Assembly: GCF_003991195.1 (NCBI RefSeq)
Contig: NZ_RCWL01000001.1
Span: 372,001 to 436,000 of the forward strand
Length of the DNA: 64,000 nt
From: Gynurincola endophyticus
GTDB lineage: Bacteria; Bacteroidota; Bacteroidia; Chitinophagales; Chitinophagaceae
Direction of reading: 5' to 3'
Part shown: piece after piece, positions 37,621 to 46,540 of the stretch
Layout of the letters: every line of letters begins with the position of its first letter
Numbering within the stretch: the stretch's first letter is position 1
The notes under the pieces: generated by a model
What the model saw: only the letters and a program-made list of their open reading frames with translations
Told to the model about the DNA's origin: nothing
Database searches by the model: none
Position numbers and translations under genes: made by a program

Positions 37621-38469
37621 ATGAAAAAGATGTTTTTCTTGTTGCTGGCAGTAGCAACATGTTTAGGAATAAATGCTCAATCGTTGAATGTTATGTCGTT
37701 TAATATTCGTCTGAATACCGCTAACGACGGAATAAATGCATGGCCAAAAAGATCGGATAAAGTCAGTTCGCAGATCTTATTTCATCAAACTGATTTTGTA
37801 GGCGTACAAGAAGCACTGCATGATCAGATGATGGACCTTCAGAAAGACTTACCTGATTATAGTTATGTAGGCGTTGGGAGAGATGATGGTAAAACCAAAG
37901 GTGAGTATTCAGCTATATTTTATAAAAAAAGCAGATTGTCTGTAATTGAATCAGGAACAGTCTGGTTATCTAAAACACCAACGGTTCCCGGTTCTAAAGG
38001 ATGGGATGCCAATATTCCCCGGATTGTAACATGGGCAAAGTTTAAAGACTTACAAACGAAAAAGCTTTTTTATGTGTTTAATACCCATTTTGATCATATT
38101 GGAGTAGAAGCCAGAAGAGAAAGTGCTAAGTATATATTACACCTGGTAGATTCAGTTGCAGGTACGATGCCATCCGTAATTACTGGTGATTTTAATGCAG
38201 CCCCCAAAGATGAACCGATTAAAATCATTGTTGATCAATCGAATGCTAAACATTTAACTGATAGTAAAGCAGTAAGTGAAACACCTCATTACGGACCGGT
38301 AGGAACTTTTAATGCCTGGAAGGTAAAAGAAGACAGCGAATTGCCGATCGATCATATTTTCATCAGGAATAAAGTAAAGGTGTTGCAACATGCAACATTG
38401 TCACAAACATGGGGTAACCAGTATTCATCGGATCACTTTCCGGTTTTTGCCAGAGTAATTATATTGTAA
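37621..38469 (+). CDS. Exported endonuclease/exonuclease/phosphatase family protein
   Basis: A 282-residue exported hydrolase with a signal peptide ending near GINAQS. It carries the family motifs MSFNIR, GVQEAL (metal Glu), ITGDFNA and the final SDHFPVFA with the catalytic Asp-His pair. The family includes DNases, sphingomyelinases and phosphatases; this branch in Bacteroidota is uncharacterised as far as I know. It starts 22 bases after leuS and ends at a strong terminator, so it may share the leuS transcript. Confidence 0.87.
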   Translation: MKKMFFLLLAVATCLGINAQSLNVMSFNIRLNTANDGINAWPKRSDKVSSQILFHQTDFVGVQEALHDQMMDLQKDLPDYSYVGVGRDDGKTKGEYSAIFYKKSRLSVIESGTVWLSKTPTVPGSKGWDANIPRIVTWAKFKDLQTKKLFYVFNTHFDHIGVEARRESAKYILHLVDSVAGTMPSVITGDFNAAPKDEPIKIIVDQSNAKHLTDSKAVSETPHYGPVGTFNAWKVKEDSELPIDHIFIRNKVKVLQHATLSQTWGNQYSSDHFPVFARVIIL

Positions 38470-38489
38470 TCATTAACTTGTTAATAGTG

Positions 38490-38521
38490 AAGAGCCTATA
38501 TCATTGATATAGGCTCTTTTT
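38490..38521 (+). terminator. Terminator after leuS and the phosphatase-family gene
   Basis: A perfect 13-bp stem (38490-38502 with 38506-38518) with an ATT loop runs into T residues. Confidence 0.88.
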
Positions 38522-38676
38522 ATGTTCAGTAAACAAGTTCAACGGGTGATGCATACCGGTTAGATATCCAATGGCCGGTATAGCTGTGACTCAGATAACA
38601 GGGGGATGGTATTTTATTTGTATCAGAAATAAAGGTATCTGACACGGAGTCATCATTCACAATTAAATTAACTCTA

Positions 38677-39900
38677 ATGAATAATCTATTACAATCAGTG
38701 AATCATCTTTTTAATGGTGAGATTGTCAATAAAATGGCAGCAGCATTTGGTGAGAGTGAAGGTGGAATCATGAAAGCAATATCCGGTGCTGTACCGGCAG
38801 TACTGGCTGGTTTTGTTTCAAAGGCCAATGAGCCTAACGGCGCTAATCATTTACTTAACCTATCGCAGGATGCTTCAAATGCCGGGGTTATTTCTAATAT
38901 CGGCTCCATGTTTTCAGGCGAAGGGAATATTCTCGACAAAGGGCTGGATATGATACGTCAGTTATTCGGTGATCGCCTGGAAGGTATTGTTCAGGCTGTT
39001 TCTAATTTCAGTGGTATCAGAAGTTCCTCCGCTTCATCGCTGATTAGTATGGCTGCACCAATGGCACTGGGAGTATTGGGAAATGAAGCAAAACGTTTTA
39101 ATTTATCTGCAGCCGGCCTGGCTGGTTACCTCAATGATCAAAAAGCGAATATAATGAATGCTTTACCAGCAGGGCTCGGAATCGGTAGCTTACTCGGTAC
39201 AGGAGGTTTAGGAGCAAAAGCAGATGCTAAATATGAGCAAATCAAAGTGAACTATCAGACTACTGATAAAGAAGAGCGTAAAGGAACTAACTGGCTACTT
39301 CCGCTGATACTTATTTTATTTGCCATAGCCGCTATTTTATATTTTATGAAGGGTTGCAGAAACACTCCTGCCGTAACCGGCGAAGAAGTCAGGGATACCG
39401 TAGTTACTATGGTTGATAAAGTGAAAGAAAAAATGAGAGAAATGGTTCAGCTGGATGTTAACAATAATTTAAAAATTGATGCTTACAAAGGTGGAATAGA
39501 AGATCAGTTAATTATGTACCTGCGCGATAAAGATGCACCGATCGAAAAAGACAGATGGTTTGATTTTGACGATCTTAATTTTGAAGTAGGAAGTGCTACA
39601 CTCACGTCAAGCAGTATGCGGCAGGTGAAAAATATTGCTAATATTCTCAATGCTTTTCCGAATGCTAAAATTAAAATCGGAGGTTATACCGATAAAACCG
39701 GTGATGACGCAGTTAATAAACGCTTATCACAGGAACGTGCTGATGCCGTTCATAAAGCTTTGTTAGCAGAAGGCGTTAAAAAAGAACAACTGGTTGGCGC
39801 TGAAGGTTACGGTTCTGAATTTGCAAAAGCGGCAGCTACCGATCCGGAAGCTGTAAGAGAGAAAGACAGGAGAATATCAATTAATGTAAGAGAAAAATAA
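38677..39900 (+). CDS. DUF937 and OmpA domain membrane protein
   Basis: A 407-residue protein. A DUF937 (YidB-like) helical domain covers about residues 1-170 with the Gly-rich AMALGVLGNEAK core. One membrane helix (about 208-226) follows, and a C-terminal OmpA-like domain (about 290-405) contains the peptidoglycan-binding pattern GYTDKTGDDAVNKRLSQERA. There is no signal peptide, so the N-terminal domain should be cytoplasmic and the OmpA domain periplasmic. It probably links the inner membrane to the cell wall; role unknown. Confidence 0.84.
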   Translation: MNNLLQSVNHLFNGEIVNKMAAAFGESEGGIMKAISGAVPAVLAGFVSKANEPNGANHLLNLSQDASNAGVISNIGSMFSGEGNILDKGLDMIRQLFGDRLEGIVQAVSNFSGIRSSSASSLISMAAPMALGVLGNEAKRFNLSAAGLAGYLNDQKANIMNALPAGLGIGSLLGTGGLGAKADAKYEQIKVNYQTTDKEERKGTNWLLPLILILFAIAAILYFMKGCRNTPAVTGEEVRDTVVTMVDKVKEKMREMVQLDVNNNLKIDAYKGGIEDQLIMYLRDKDAPIEKDRWFDFDDLNFEVGSATLTSSSMRQVKNIANILNAFPNAKIKIGGYTDKTGDDAVNKRLSQERADAVHKALLAEGVKKEQLVGAEGYGSEFAKAAATDPEAVREKDRRISINVREK

Positions 39901-39911
39901 ACAATAAAATA

Positions 39912-39939
39912 AACAGGTGGGCGTCAAAACCCACCTGTT
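39912..39939. terminator. Bidirectional terminator between converging genes
   Basis: A perfect 10-bp stem (39912-39921 with 39930-39939) with an 8-base loop lies between the OmpA gene and the thioredoxin-like gene. A/T-rich flanks on both sides. Confidence 0.75.
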
Positions 39940-39944
39940 ATTTA

Positions 39945-40514
39945 TTATAATCTTTCAAGAATTTCTTTCTGGGTAGAAACTGTTTTATCCTGCAAATACC
40001 ACTTCTGCAGTATTTCCGCTACTTCTGTAAACGGTGTTCCTTTTGCAGCGTGATCTTTATAAATGATCTGTAATTCTTCGGGTCGGGGTCCCCAATCAAA
40101 CAATACTTTTCCTTCGCTATCGGTCGCAATCAGTTTCGGAATACTTCTGCTCTTGCCATCCGTTAAAAACTGATCCATTAATTCCGTATTTTGATCTCTC
40201 CATAAAAATTGTAAACTGATTTGTGGATTCAATTCTGCCAGTTTTGCCATTAATGGAGTGGTTTGAGCAGCATCTCCACACCAGCCTTCTGACAGAACAA
40301 ACCAGTACTGAGGAGTGTTTATTGCTTTTACAGCAGCTTCCAGCTCCGGTAAAACATGGATGGTCTTATTTAAACGGATCATCCGCTGAACATTTAACCT
40401 GATGTAATCAAGGTATTTGGTTTCGGGGTCGTTCGCATCTACAATTGCTTGAATGGCAGTCTGATATTCATTATAGCCAATGCTTTTGGTAAGATACTCC
40501 TGCAAATAAATCAT
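39945..40514 (-). CDS. Thioredoxin-family protein with a single active-site Cys
   Basis: A 189-residue thioredoxin-fold protein of a Bacillota/Bacteroidota branch. The usual CxxC site is replaced by W-C-G-D near residue 92, so only one cysteine remains, and the cis-Pro segment appears as SIPKLIATD. It is cytoplasmic (no signal peptide). A single Cys suggests a bacilliredoxin-like or disulfide-trapping role rather than classical reduction, which is inference. Divergent from ruvB. Confidence 0.8.
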   Translation of the reverse strand: MIYLQEYLTKSIGYNEYQTAIQAIVDANDPETKYLDYIRLNVQRMIRLNKTIHVLPELEAAVKAINTPQYWFVLSEGWCGDAAQTTPLMAKLAELNPQISLQFLWRDQNTELMDQFLTDGKSRSIPKLIATDSEGKVLFDWGPRPEELQIIYKDHAAKGTPFTEVAEILQKWYLQDKTVSTQKEILERL

Positions 40515-40636
40515 ATCAATTATCTATTTCTTTTACAAATAACAACATTGGGTTAAAAAGGTTGGGTGGAGACAAGATCTCGCAGAACCGGCAGAAAAGT
40601 GATTTCCTAAAATAGTATTTTGTAGCTTTACACTGT

Positions 40637-41662
40637 ATGATGAATCCACATCTAAATAATGATAAATCCGGGCAGAGTACTGCTGAAAAGGAGTTTGAGA
40701 ATAATATCAGGCCCAGGGCTTTGGAGGAGTTTTCCGGCCAGCAGCAGATTATTGATAATATCCGCATCTTTATAAAAGCGGCTAAAATGAGAGGAGAGGC
40801 ACTGGATCATATCTTGTTTCACGGCCCTCCGGGTTTGGGGAAAACAACCCTCAGTAGAATTATTGCTAATGAAATGGGGGCAAATATCAAGGAAACATCA
40901 GGACCAGTCATTGAAAAACCCGGTGACCTGGCTGGTTTACTGACCAACCTGGAGCCCAACGATGTGTTGTTTATAGATGAAATACACCGTTTGAGTACAT
41001 TGGTGGAAGAATATCTATATGCTGCGATGGAAGACTACCGGCTCGACATTATGATTGATAGTGGTCCGAATGCACGTAGTATTCAGATTAATTTAAGTCC
41101 ATTTACTTTAGTAGGAGCCACTACCAGAAGTGGTTTATTAACGGCTCCGTTGCTTTCAAGATTTGCGATTAAATCGCGCCTTGAATATTATAATGCCGAT
41201 GTATTGCAAAAAATTATAGTACGTTCGGCAGGTATTCTGAATACGAAAATTACTTCTGATGCAGCAGCAGAAATTGGACGACGTAGCAGAGGTACTCCCA
41301 GAATTGCTAATGGTTTGTTACGCCGTGTACGTGACTTTGCCCAGGTATTGGGAAATGGCATAATTGATCTGGGCATCACCCAGCATTCATTAAAAGCATT
41401 GCATGTTGATGAACATGGTTTAGATGAAATGGATAACAGAATTTTATCTACCATTATTGAAAAGTTCAAAGGAGGCCCGGTAGGTATTACTACTATTGCT
41501 ACAGCGGTAGGAGAAGAACCGGGAACACTGGAAGAAGTATATGAGCCTTTTCTGATACAGGAAGGATTTATTAAACGCACACCACGTGGCAGAGAAGTTA
41601 CACAGAAAGCGTATGAACATTTGGGAAAGGATATGCCAGGGAAGCAAGACCTTCTTTTCTAA
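40637..41662 (+). CDS. ruvB: Holliday junction branch-migration helicase RuvB
   Basis: A 341-residue AAA+ motor. Walker [10 protein letters not shown] at residues 63-71, Walker [10 protein letters not shown], sensor 1 in [10 protein letters not shown], arginine finger in LLSRF and a C-terminal winged helix with TPRGRE. It drives branch migration with RuvA, before cutting by RuvC. A near-consensus -7 box (TAGCTTTA, 40623-40630) ends 6 bases before the ATG. Start at 40637 or 40640. Confidence 0.96.
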   Translation: MMNPHLNNDKSGQSTAEKEFENNIRPRALEEFSGQQQIIDNIRIFIKAAKMRGEALDHILFHGPPGLGKTTLSRIIANEMGANIKETSGPVIEKPGDLAGLLTNLEPNDVLFIDEIHRLSTLVEEYLYAAMEDYRLDIMIDSGPNARSIQINLSPFTLVGATTRSGLLTAPLLSRFAIKSRLEYYNADVLQKIIVRSAGILNTKITSDAAAEIGRRSRGTPRIANGLLRRVRDFAQVLGNGIIDLGITQHSLKALHVDEHGLDEMDNRILSTIIEKFKGGPVGITTIATAVGEEPGTLEEVYEPFLIQEGFIKRTPRGREVTQKAYEHLGKDMPGKQDLLF

Positions 41663-41770
41663 GTAATAATTAATAATTGAGAATTAAGAGTTTAGCTGAC
41701 AGCCTTGTGTCGGTTACCTGTTCATCATTCGAAAGCCTGCATGGTACCATCTTTAACGATAAAAATAAAA

Positions 41771-41804
41771 CAAAAAGGTGTTCTGTAAAAGAACACCTTT
41801 TTTT
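41771..41804. terminator. Bidirectional terminator between ruvB and a response regulator
   Basis: A 13-bp perfect stem (41772-41784 with 41790-41802) has A-rich and T-rich flanks and works in both directions. Confidence 0.87.
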
Positions 41805-41822
41805 ATGGTTGGTAGTTAAAAA

Positions 41823-42530
41823 CTATGCATTGGCTCCGCTCACCACTAATCTGAATCCGTTACCATGAATATTCACGATTTCAATATTATCGTCATCTTT
41901 CAGGTACTTTCTCAATTTAGCGATATAAACATCCATACTTCTACCGTTGAAATAAGTATCGCTACCCCAGATTTTTTTCAAAGCCTGTTCTCTCGGTAAT
42001 AAATCGTTCAGGTGTTCACAAAGCATTTTCAATAGCTCATTCTCTTTAGGAGAAAGAGTTTGCGTATTACCATTATGGGTTAACTCTCTCAACTTCGGGT
42101 TAAAGTGATAGGTTGATAAAGTATATTCTTTGTTCTCGATTTCTTTTGAAGTTTCTTCGTTGCGTTTCAAAATTGCTTTGATTTTTAGCAATAAAACTTC
42201 AGGGTCAAACGGCTTGGTAATATAGTCATCTGCACCAAGTTTGTAGCCGTGAATGATATCTTCCTTCATTGTTTTTGCGCTTAAAAAGAACAAAGGAATA
42301 TCCGGATCTACATCACGAATTTCTTCAGCTAATGCGAATCCGTCCATATGAGGCATCATGATATCAAGAAGACATAGATCGAATTTCTCACGTTGAAAAG
42401 CCGCCAGGCCTAAACGTCCGTCTCGCTCAAGTGTTACGTCAAAATCATTCAACTCCAAATAGTTCTTTAATACACTTCCCAGGTTCTGATCATCTTCACA
42501 AAGTAATATTTTTGCTTTCTTACTGTCCAT
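41823..42530 (-). CDS. OmpR-family response regulator, orphan (RprY-like)
   Basis: A 235-residue transcription factor. The receiver domain has CEDD at residues 11-14 and phospho-acceptor Asp56 in LLDIMMPHMDG, with Lys in TKPFD. The winged-helix domain ends in VNIHGNGFRL. It resembles RprY of Bacteroides, but no histidine kinase gene is adjacent, so its partner lies elsewhere. It is a single gene between two terminator-bounded units. Confidence 0.9.
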   Translation of the reverse strand: MDSKKAKILLCEDDQNLGSVLKNYLELNDFDVTLERDGRLGLAAFQREKFDLCLLDIMMPHMDGFALAEEIRDVDPDIPLFFLSAKTMKEDIIHGYKLGADDYITKPFDPEVLLLKIKAILKRNEETSKEIENKEYTLSTYHFNPKLRELTHNGNTQTLSPKENELLKMLCEHLNDLLPREQALKKIWGSDTYFNGRSMDVYIAKLRKYLKDDDNIEIVNIHGNGFRLVVSGANA

Positions 42531-42652
42531 ATTTATAGATTTATTGACAACGTAAATAAAGTTAATTCTTTTCTGTAATATACTAAACCTGGTCTAATTT
42601 TTTGTTAATAAATAGCCCCGGAACAACTCATTCATTCAATTCAAAAGAATAT

Positions 42653-42660
42653 TACTTTTG
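42653..42660 (+). promoter_or_regulatory. -7 box of GroES-like/HerA operon
   Basis: TACTTTTG fits TAnnTTTG and lies 18 bases before the ATG at 42679. It overlaps an in-frame TTG at 42658, which rules that codon out as the start. Confidence 0.5.
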
Positions 42661-42678
42661 TTGCGTAAATTGAGTAAT

Positions 42679-43050
42679 ATGAGATTAACCAGTGATAATA
42701 CCATCAAAAAACTAATCGTCATAGGTGACCGGGTATTAATCAAACCCACAACTCCCAATGAAAAAACGGAGTCTGGCCTGTATTTACCCCCTGGTGTACA
42801 AGAAAAAGAAAAGGTACAACAAGGTTATGTAGTAAAAACCGGACCAGGGTATGCGATTCCCATGCCAATGGAAGATGAACCGTGGAAGTCGGAAGAAGAC
42901 CAGGTGAAATACGTGCCGTTGCAAGCCCGTGAAGGAGATTTAGCTATCTTTTTATTGAATGCGGCTACCGAAATTGTGTATGAGAATGTGAAGTATTTCA
43001 TTGTGCCACAGAGCGCTATATTGATGTTGGAAAGAGAAGAAGATTTATAA
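42679..43050 (+). CDS. GroES-like (Cpn10) protein
   Basis: A 123-residue protein with the chaperonin-10 fold: the first strand VIGDRVLIKP, a mobile-loop-like segment (EKTESGLYLPP) and the C-terminal VPQSAILML. It is longer than typical GroES (about 95 residues) because of an insertion around residues 55-80 containing PMPMEDEPW. No groEL is next to it; instead a HerA-like ATPase gene follows by 16 bases. It may be a paralogue of the main GroES, with unknown partner. Confidence 0.8.
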   Translation: MRLTSDNTIKKLIVIGDRVLIKPTTPNEKTESGLYLPPGVQEKEKVQQGYVVKTGPGYAIPMPMEDEPWKSEEDQVKYVPLQAREGDLAIFLLNAATEIVYENVKYFIVPQSAILMLEREEDL

Positions 43051-43066
43051 TTAAAACAAACCTAGC

Positions 43067-44635
43067 ATGTCGAACGAAGCTGCATTCTTAAAAACCGTTC
43101 AGGAGGGATATACTTTTAAAGGTGAAAAAGCTGTTTTTGGCGTAGGAATGCTTGACGGGAAAGCCGTGCCTGCCACAAATATCGCCTTCCCGTTAAAAAC
43201 TATGAACCGGCACGGCCTGATCGCTGGTGCTACGGGTACCGGAAAAACCAAAACCTTACAAACTATTGCCGAATGTTTGAGCGATAAAAGTGTACCGGTA
43301 TTGCTGATGGATATTAAAGGTGATCTGAGTGGACTGGCAGCAGCGGGTACAGTGAACGATAGAATTCAGGAAAGGTATGACCTGATGGGAATTGCTTATC
43401 AGCCCACAGGTTTTCCGGTTGAACTCATGTCGCTGAGTAATGAAAAAGGTATTCGTTTAAGAGCAACAGTTAGTGAATTTGGACCGATCCTGTTATCGAA
43501 GATTTTAAATCTGAATGATACACAACAAGGTATTGTAGCTTTGATTTTTAAATATTGCGACGATCATAAATTACCGTTGCTAGACCTGAAAGATTTTACA
43601 AAAACGATTCAATACATCTCTAATGAAGGAAAGAGTGAAATAGAAAAAGAATACGGTAAAATTTCTACGACCTCTACGGGAACGATATTGCGTAAAGTAA
43701 TTGAACTTCAACAACAGGGCGCTAACCAGTTTTTTGGTGAAATATCGTTTGATGTGGATGATCTGATGCGTACTGATGAAAACGGAAGAGGATACATCAA
43801 TATTCTTCGTTTAACTGATATGCAAAACCGACCAAAGTTATTCTCCACATTTATGTTGCAATTGCTCGATGAATTGTACAGTACCTTACCAGAGGAAGGA
43901 GACCTGGATCAGCCTAAGCTTTGTATATTTATTGATGAAGCCCATCTCGTTTTTCAGGAAGCTTCTGCTGCCTTGTTAGAAAAAATTGAAACCATCATTA
44001 AACTAATCCGCTCAAAAGGAGTGGGAATCTTTTTCTGTACTCAGAATCCGCAGGATATACCTGCCGGAGTTCTTAGCCAGTTAGGACTCAAAGTACAACA
44101 TGCTTTGAGAGCATTTACCGCAGCCGACCGTAAAGTAATTAAGAAAGCAGCCGAAAACTATCCTGTTTCTGAGTTTTATAAAACAGATGATTTATTGACT
44201 CAACTCGGAACGGGCGAAGCATTTGTATCTTTATTGAACGAAAAAGGAATACCTACTCCATTAGTACACACATTGATTGCTTCTCCACGCTCAAGAATGG
44301 ATATTCTATCAGAGCAGGAAATAGACCGGTTGGTACAAAAATCACGGTTAGTGAAAAAGTATGAAGAGTTAATTGACTCTAAAAGCGCATACGAAATCCT
44401 CACTGCAAAACTCGACGCTGCGGCTGAACAAACTGCTCAGGAGGAAACAACCAGGGCAGAAGAAAAAGAGAAAAAAACACCTTCACGCAGAGCAGAAAAG
44501 TCTACGATAGAAAAAGTGTTTGAGAATTCGGCTGTAAAGCAAATCATGCGAACAGCCGGTGCAATGATTACCAGATCTCTTTTAGGTGGACTGGGATTAA
44601 ACCGCACAACAAAATCGAAAACTAAACGAAAATAA
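43067..44635 (+). CDS. HerA-like ATPase (DUF853 family)
   Basis: A 522-residue P-loop ATPase of the HerA/FtsK superfamily (YjgR type). Walker A GATGTGKTKT is near residues 52-61, Walker B LCIFIDEAHLVF is near 285, and the sensor region reads FFCTQNPQDIP. The C-terminus is a charged tail rich in Glu and Lys. Members are thought to be hexameric, but the DNA or protein substrate of this group is unknown. Cotranscribed with the GroES-like gene. Confidence 0.88.
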   Translation: MSNEAAFLKTVQEGYTFKGEKAVFGVGMLDGKAVPATNIAFPLKTMNRHGLIAGATGTGKTKTLQTIAECLSDKSVPVLLMDIKGDLSGLAAAGTVNDRIQERYDLMGIAYQPTGFPVELMSLSNEKGIRLRATVSEFGPILLSKILNLNDTQQGIVALIFKYCDDHKLPLLDLKDFTKTIQYISNEGKSEIEKEYGKISTTSTGTILRKVIELQQQGANQFFGEISFDVDDLMRTDENGRGYINILRLTDMQNRPKLFSTFMLQLLDELYSTLPEEGDLDQPKLCIFIDEAHLVFQEASAALLEKIETIIKLIRSKGVGIFFCTQNPQDIPAGVLSQLGLKVQHALRAFTAADRKVIKKAAENYPVSEFYKTDDLLTQLGTGEAFVSLLNEKGIPTPLVHTLIASPRSRMDILSEQEIDRLVQKSRLVKKYEELIDSKSAYEILTAKLDAAAEQTAQEETTRAEEKEKKTPSRRAEKSTIEKVFENSAVKQIMRTAGAMITRSLLGGLGLNRTTKSKTKRK

Positions 44636-44645
44636 CAGAGTGAAT

Positions 44646-44685
44646 AAAAAGGCGTTTTACATTCTCTGTAAGACGCCTTTTTTTA
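44646..44685. terminator. Bidirectional terminator between HerA-like gene and recQ
   Basis: A 16-bp stem (44646-44661 with about 44667-44682, one G/T pair) has A-run and T-run flanks. On the minus strand its arms overlap the codons of the recQ readthrough extension and its TAA stop (44657-44659). Confidence 0.85.
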
Positions 44686-44809
44686 TAGTAACTTTTTTCT
44701 GTTCAATGAGTTTATTTATTGTTCTCTTTATTTCATCTTCTGCATACAAATTAAATTGTAACTTGATAGAGAGAATTGTTTGAGGTGTTTGTAAATATTC
44801 CAGTAATCA
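44657..44809 (-). other. In-frame extension of recQ beyond a TGA codon
   Basis: After the TGA at 44807-44809 the same frame stays open for 49 codons to TAA at 44657-44659. The translation (LLEYLQTPQTILSIK ... IEQKKVTIKK) looks like a small winged-helix domain, as expected at the C-terminus of related RecQ proteins. Tryptophan would suit the TGA site (QLQD-[W]-LLEY). It may be translated by readthrough or be a lost tail. Confidence 0.6.
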
Positions 44810-46531
44810 GTCTTGTAATTGCCGGCTTTTGATTTTTTTCTTACATACATCACACACATCGCAATCTTGCGTTAACTTTTCACCAAAATAGTTACTGATG
44901 AATTTTGATCTGCAATGTTTTTGCTGAGTTGCATATTCAGTCATTGCACTTGTACGTTGAGCAAATTGTTCTTTTCTGAAATCAAACAGTTCCTGTTGTA
45001 TAGTAACGGCCTCTAAAGCAACTCTGTCTTCTAATAAATATACCTGTGGAGTATTTTCTACCGGGTGATATTCTATAATGCCGTAGAACGCCAGTTGCTT
45101 TAGCTGTTGGCGGATAGTGACTTCATCTGTTTTCAGCCAGTAGGCAATTGTTTTTTCGTGTATGGCCGTTTCTACATCATAAATTCCTTCGTAGTGGCGC
45201 AATAAATTCCCTATAAGCTTTGATAATGCCTCATCTTTTTCCTGAAATTCTCTTAACCATTCCCTGTCTGCTACAAAAATTACTTTACTGGGTGTAAATA
45301 CCTGTTCGTTAAAACTAAGATAGCCTTCCTGCTCCAGTAATTTTAAGCCATGCGTAATTTTAAACGCGTCCAGGTTAAAGTTTTTTACAAAAGTGGTCAG
45401 GTCGATTTTATAATAATGTCCTTTACCATAATTGATAGGGATTTGCAGGTGATTCATTAAAGATTTATACATTGTTCTAACTTCTTCCAACGGAGGAAAG
45501 CGTTTTTCTACCTGCTCTTTAAGATCTGATAAATCCTGCTGATCGTATAGTAATACTGCCCAGGCGGGTTGTTCATCTCTGCCTGCCCTGCCGGCTTCCT
45601 GGTAATAATTCTCAATACACTCTGGTAAATCAATATGTATTACCAATCGCACATTTGGTTTGTCAATTCCCATCCCAAATGCGTTGGTACAAACCATCAC
45701 CGGAACTTTATCTTTAATCCAGTCTTCTTGTCTTTGGTCTCTTACTTCCTGTGCAAGTCCTGCATGATAGAAATGGGCGGAGATGTTGTTTTGCAGTAAA
45801 ATGTCTGCGATGAATTTTGTTTTCCGCCTGTTACGGCAATAGATAATGCAACTGCCATTCACATGGTTGATCAGTTGAATGAGGTGATTGATTTTGTCGT
45901 TGCTTTCTTTTACTCTGTAAATAAGATTAGGTCGAAAGAACCCTTTTTTAAAAACCTGTGTGTCTTCAAAGCCCAGTTGAGCACAAATATCTTGCTGTAC
46001 ATTTGGGGTGGCGCTGGCAGTCAATGCAATCATGGCTGCTTCAGGAAACAATTCTTTAATGCCGGCAATCTTTAGGTAAGCAGGTCTGAAGTCGTATCCC
46101 CATTGTGAGATACAATGAGCTTCATCAACGGCGATCAGGTCAATAGGAAGGTGTTGAATGTATTGGATAAAATTAGAAGAACTGAGACGTTCCGGAGAAA
46201 TATATAAAAATTTACAATTTGAATGGGCTGCTGTTTCTAGTGTTTGAATGACTTCTTTCCGGGTCATCCCGGCATAAATTGCAAAAGCTGTAATGCCTCT
46301 TTTTCGTAACTGAAAAACCTGGTCTTTCATCAATGCAATGAGCGGACTTACAACTAAACAAATTCCCGGTTTGTACAAACCGGGAATTTGATAACATATA
46401 GATTTACCACCACCCGTAGGTAGAATCGCTAATGTATTCTTACCGTCGATGACAGATTGAATGATCTCTTCCTGTAAAGGCCTGAATTGATCATATCCCC
46501 AATAGTTTTTCAGTAACTGGTGAATTGTCAT
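44807..46531 (-). CDS. recQ: RecQ-family DNA helicase, possibly truncated by TGA
   Basis: A 574-residue 3'-5' DNA helicase. Motif I is LPTGGGKS, motif II DEAH (VDEAHCISQWG), motif VI QEAGRAGRD. A zinc-binding region near the end has four Cys (HCRSK ... DCDVCDVC), preceded by a winged-helix-like part. There is no HRDC domain. It stops at TGA just after the zinc site, whereas related proteins continue, and the same frame continues for 49 codons. The helicase core is intact. It lies 9 bases downstream of the P-ATPase gene. Confidence 0.9.
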   Translation of the reverse strand: MTIHQLLKNYWGYDQFRPLQEEIIQSVIDGKNTLAILPTGGGKSICYQIPGLYKPGICLVVSPLIALMKDQVFQLRKRGITAFAIYAGMTRKEVIQTLETAAHSNCKFLYISPERLSSSNFIQYIQHLPIDLIAVDEAHCISQWGYDFRPAYLKIAGIKELFPEAAMIALTASATPNVQQDICAQLGFEDTQVFKKGFFRPNLIYRVKESNDKINHLIQLINHVNGSCIIYCRNRRKTKFIADILLQNNISAHFYHAGLAQEVRDQRQEDWIKDKVPVMVCTNAFGMGIDKPNVRLVIHIDLPECIENYYQEAGRAGRDEQPAWAVLLYDQQDLSDLKEQVEKRFPPLEEVRTMYKSLMNHLQIPINYGKGHYYKIDLTTFVKNFNLDAFKITHGLKLLEQEGYLSFNEQVFTPSKVIFVADREWLREFQEKDEALSKLIGNLLRHYEGIYDVETAIHEKTIAYWLKTDEVTIRQQLKQLAFYGIIEYHPVENTPQVYLLEDRVALEAVTIQQELFDFRKEQFAQRTSAMTEYATQQKHCRSKFISNYFGEKLTQDCDVCDVCKKKIKSRQLQD

Positions 46532-46540
46532 TAATTACAA

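Noticed and set aside
44807-44809. Complete reassignment of UGA to tryptophan
   Set aside because: rsmA and tsaE end in TGA at family length, and every Trp in the intact genes is TGG, so a genome-wide change is not supported.
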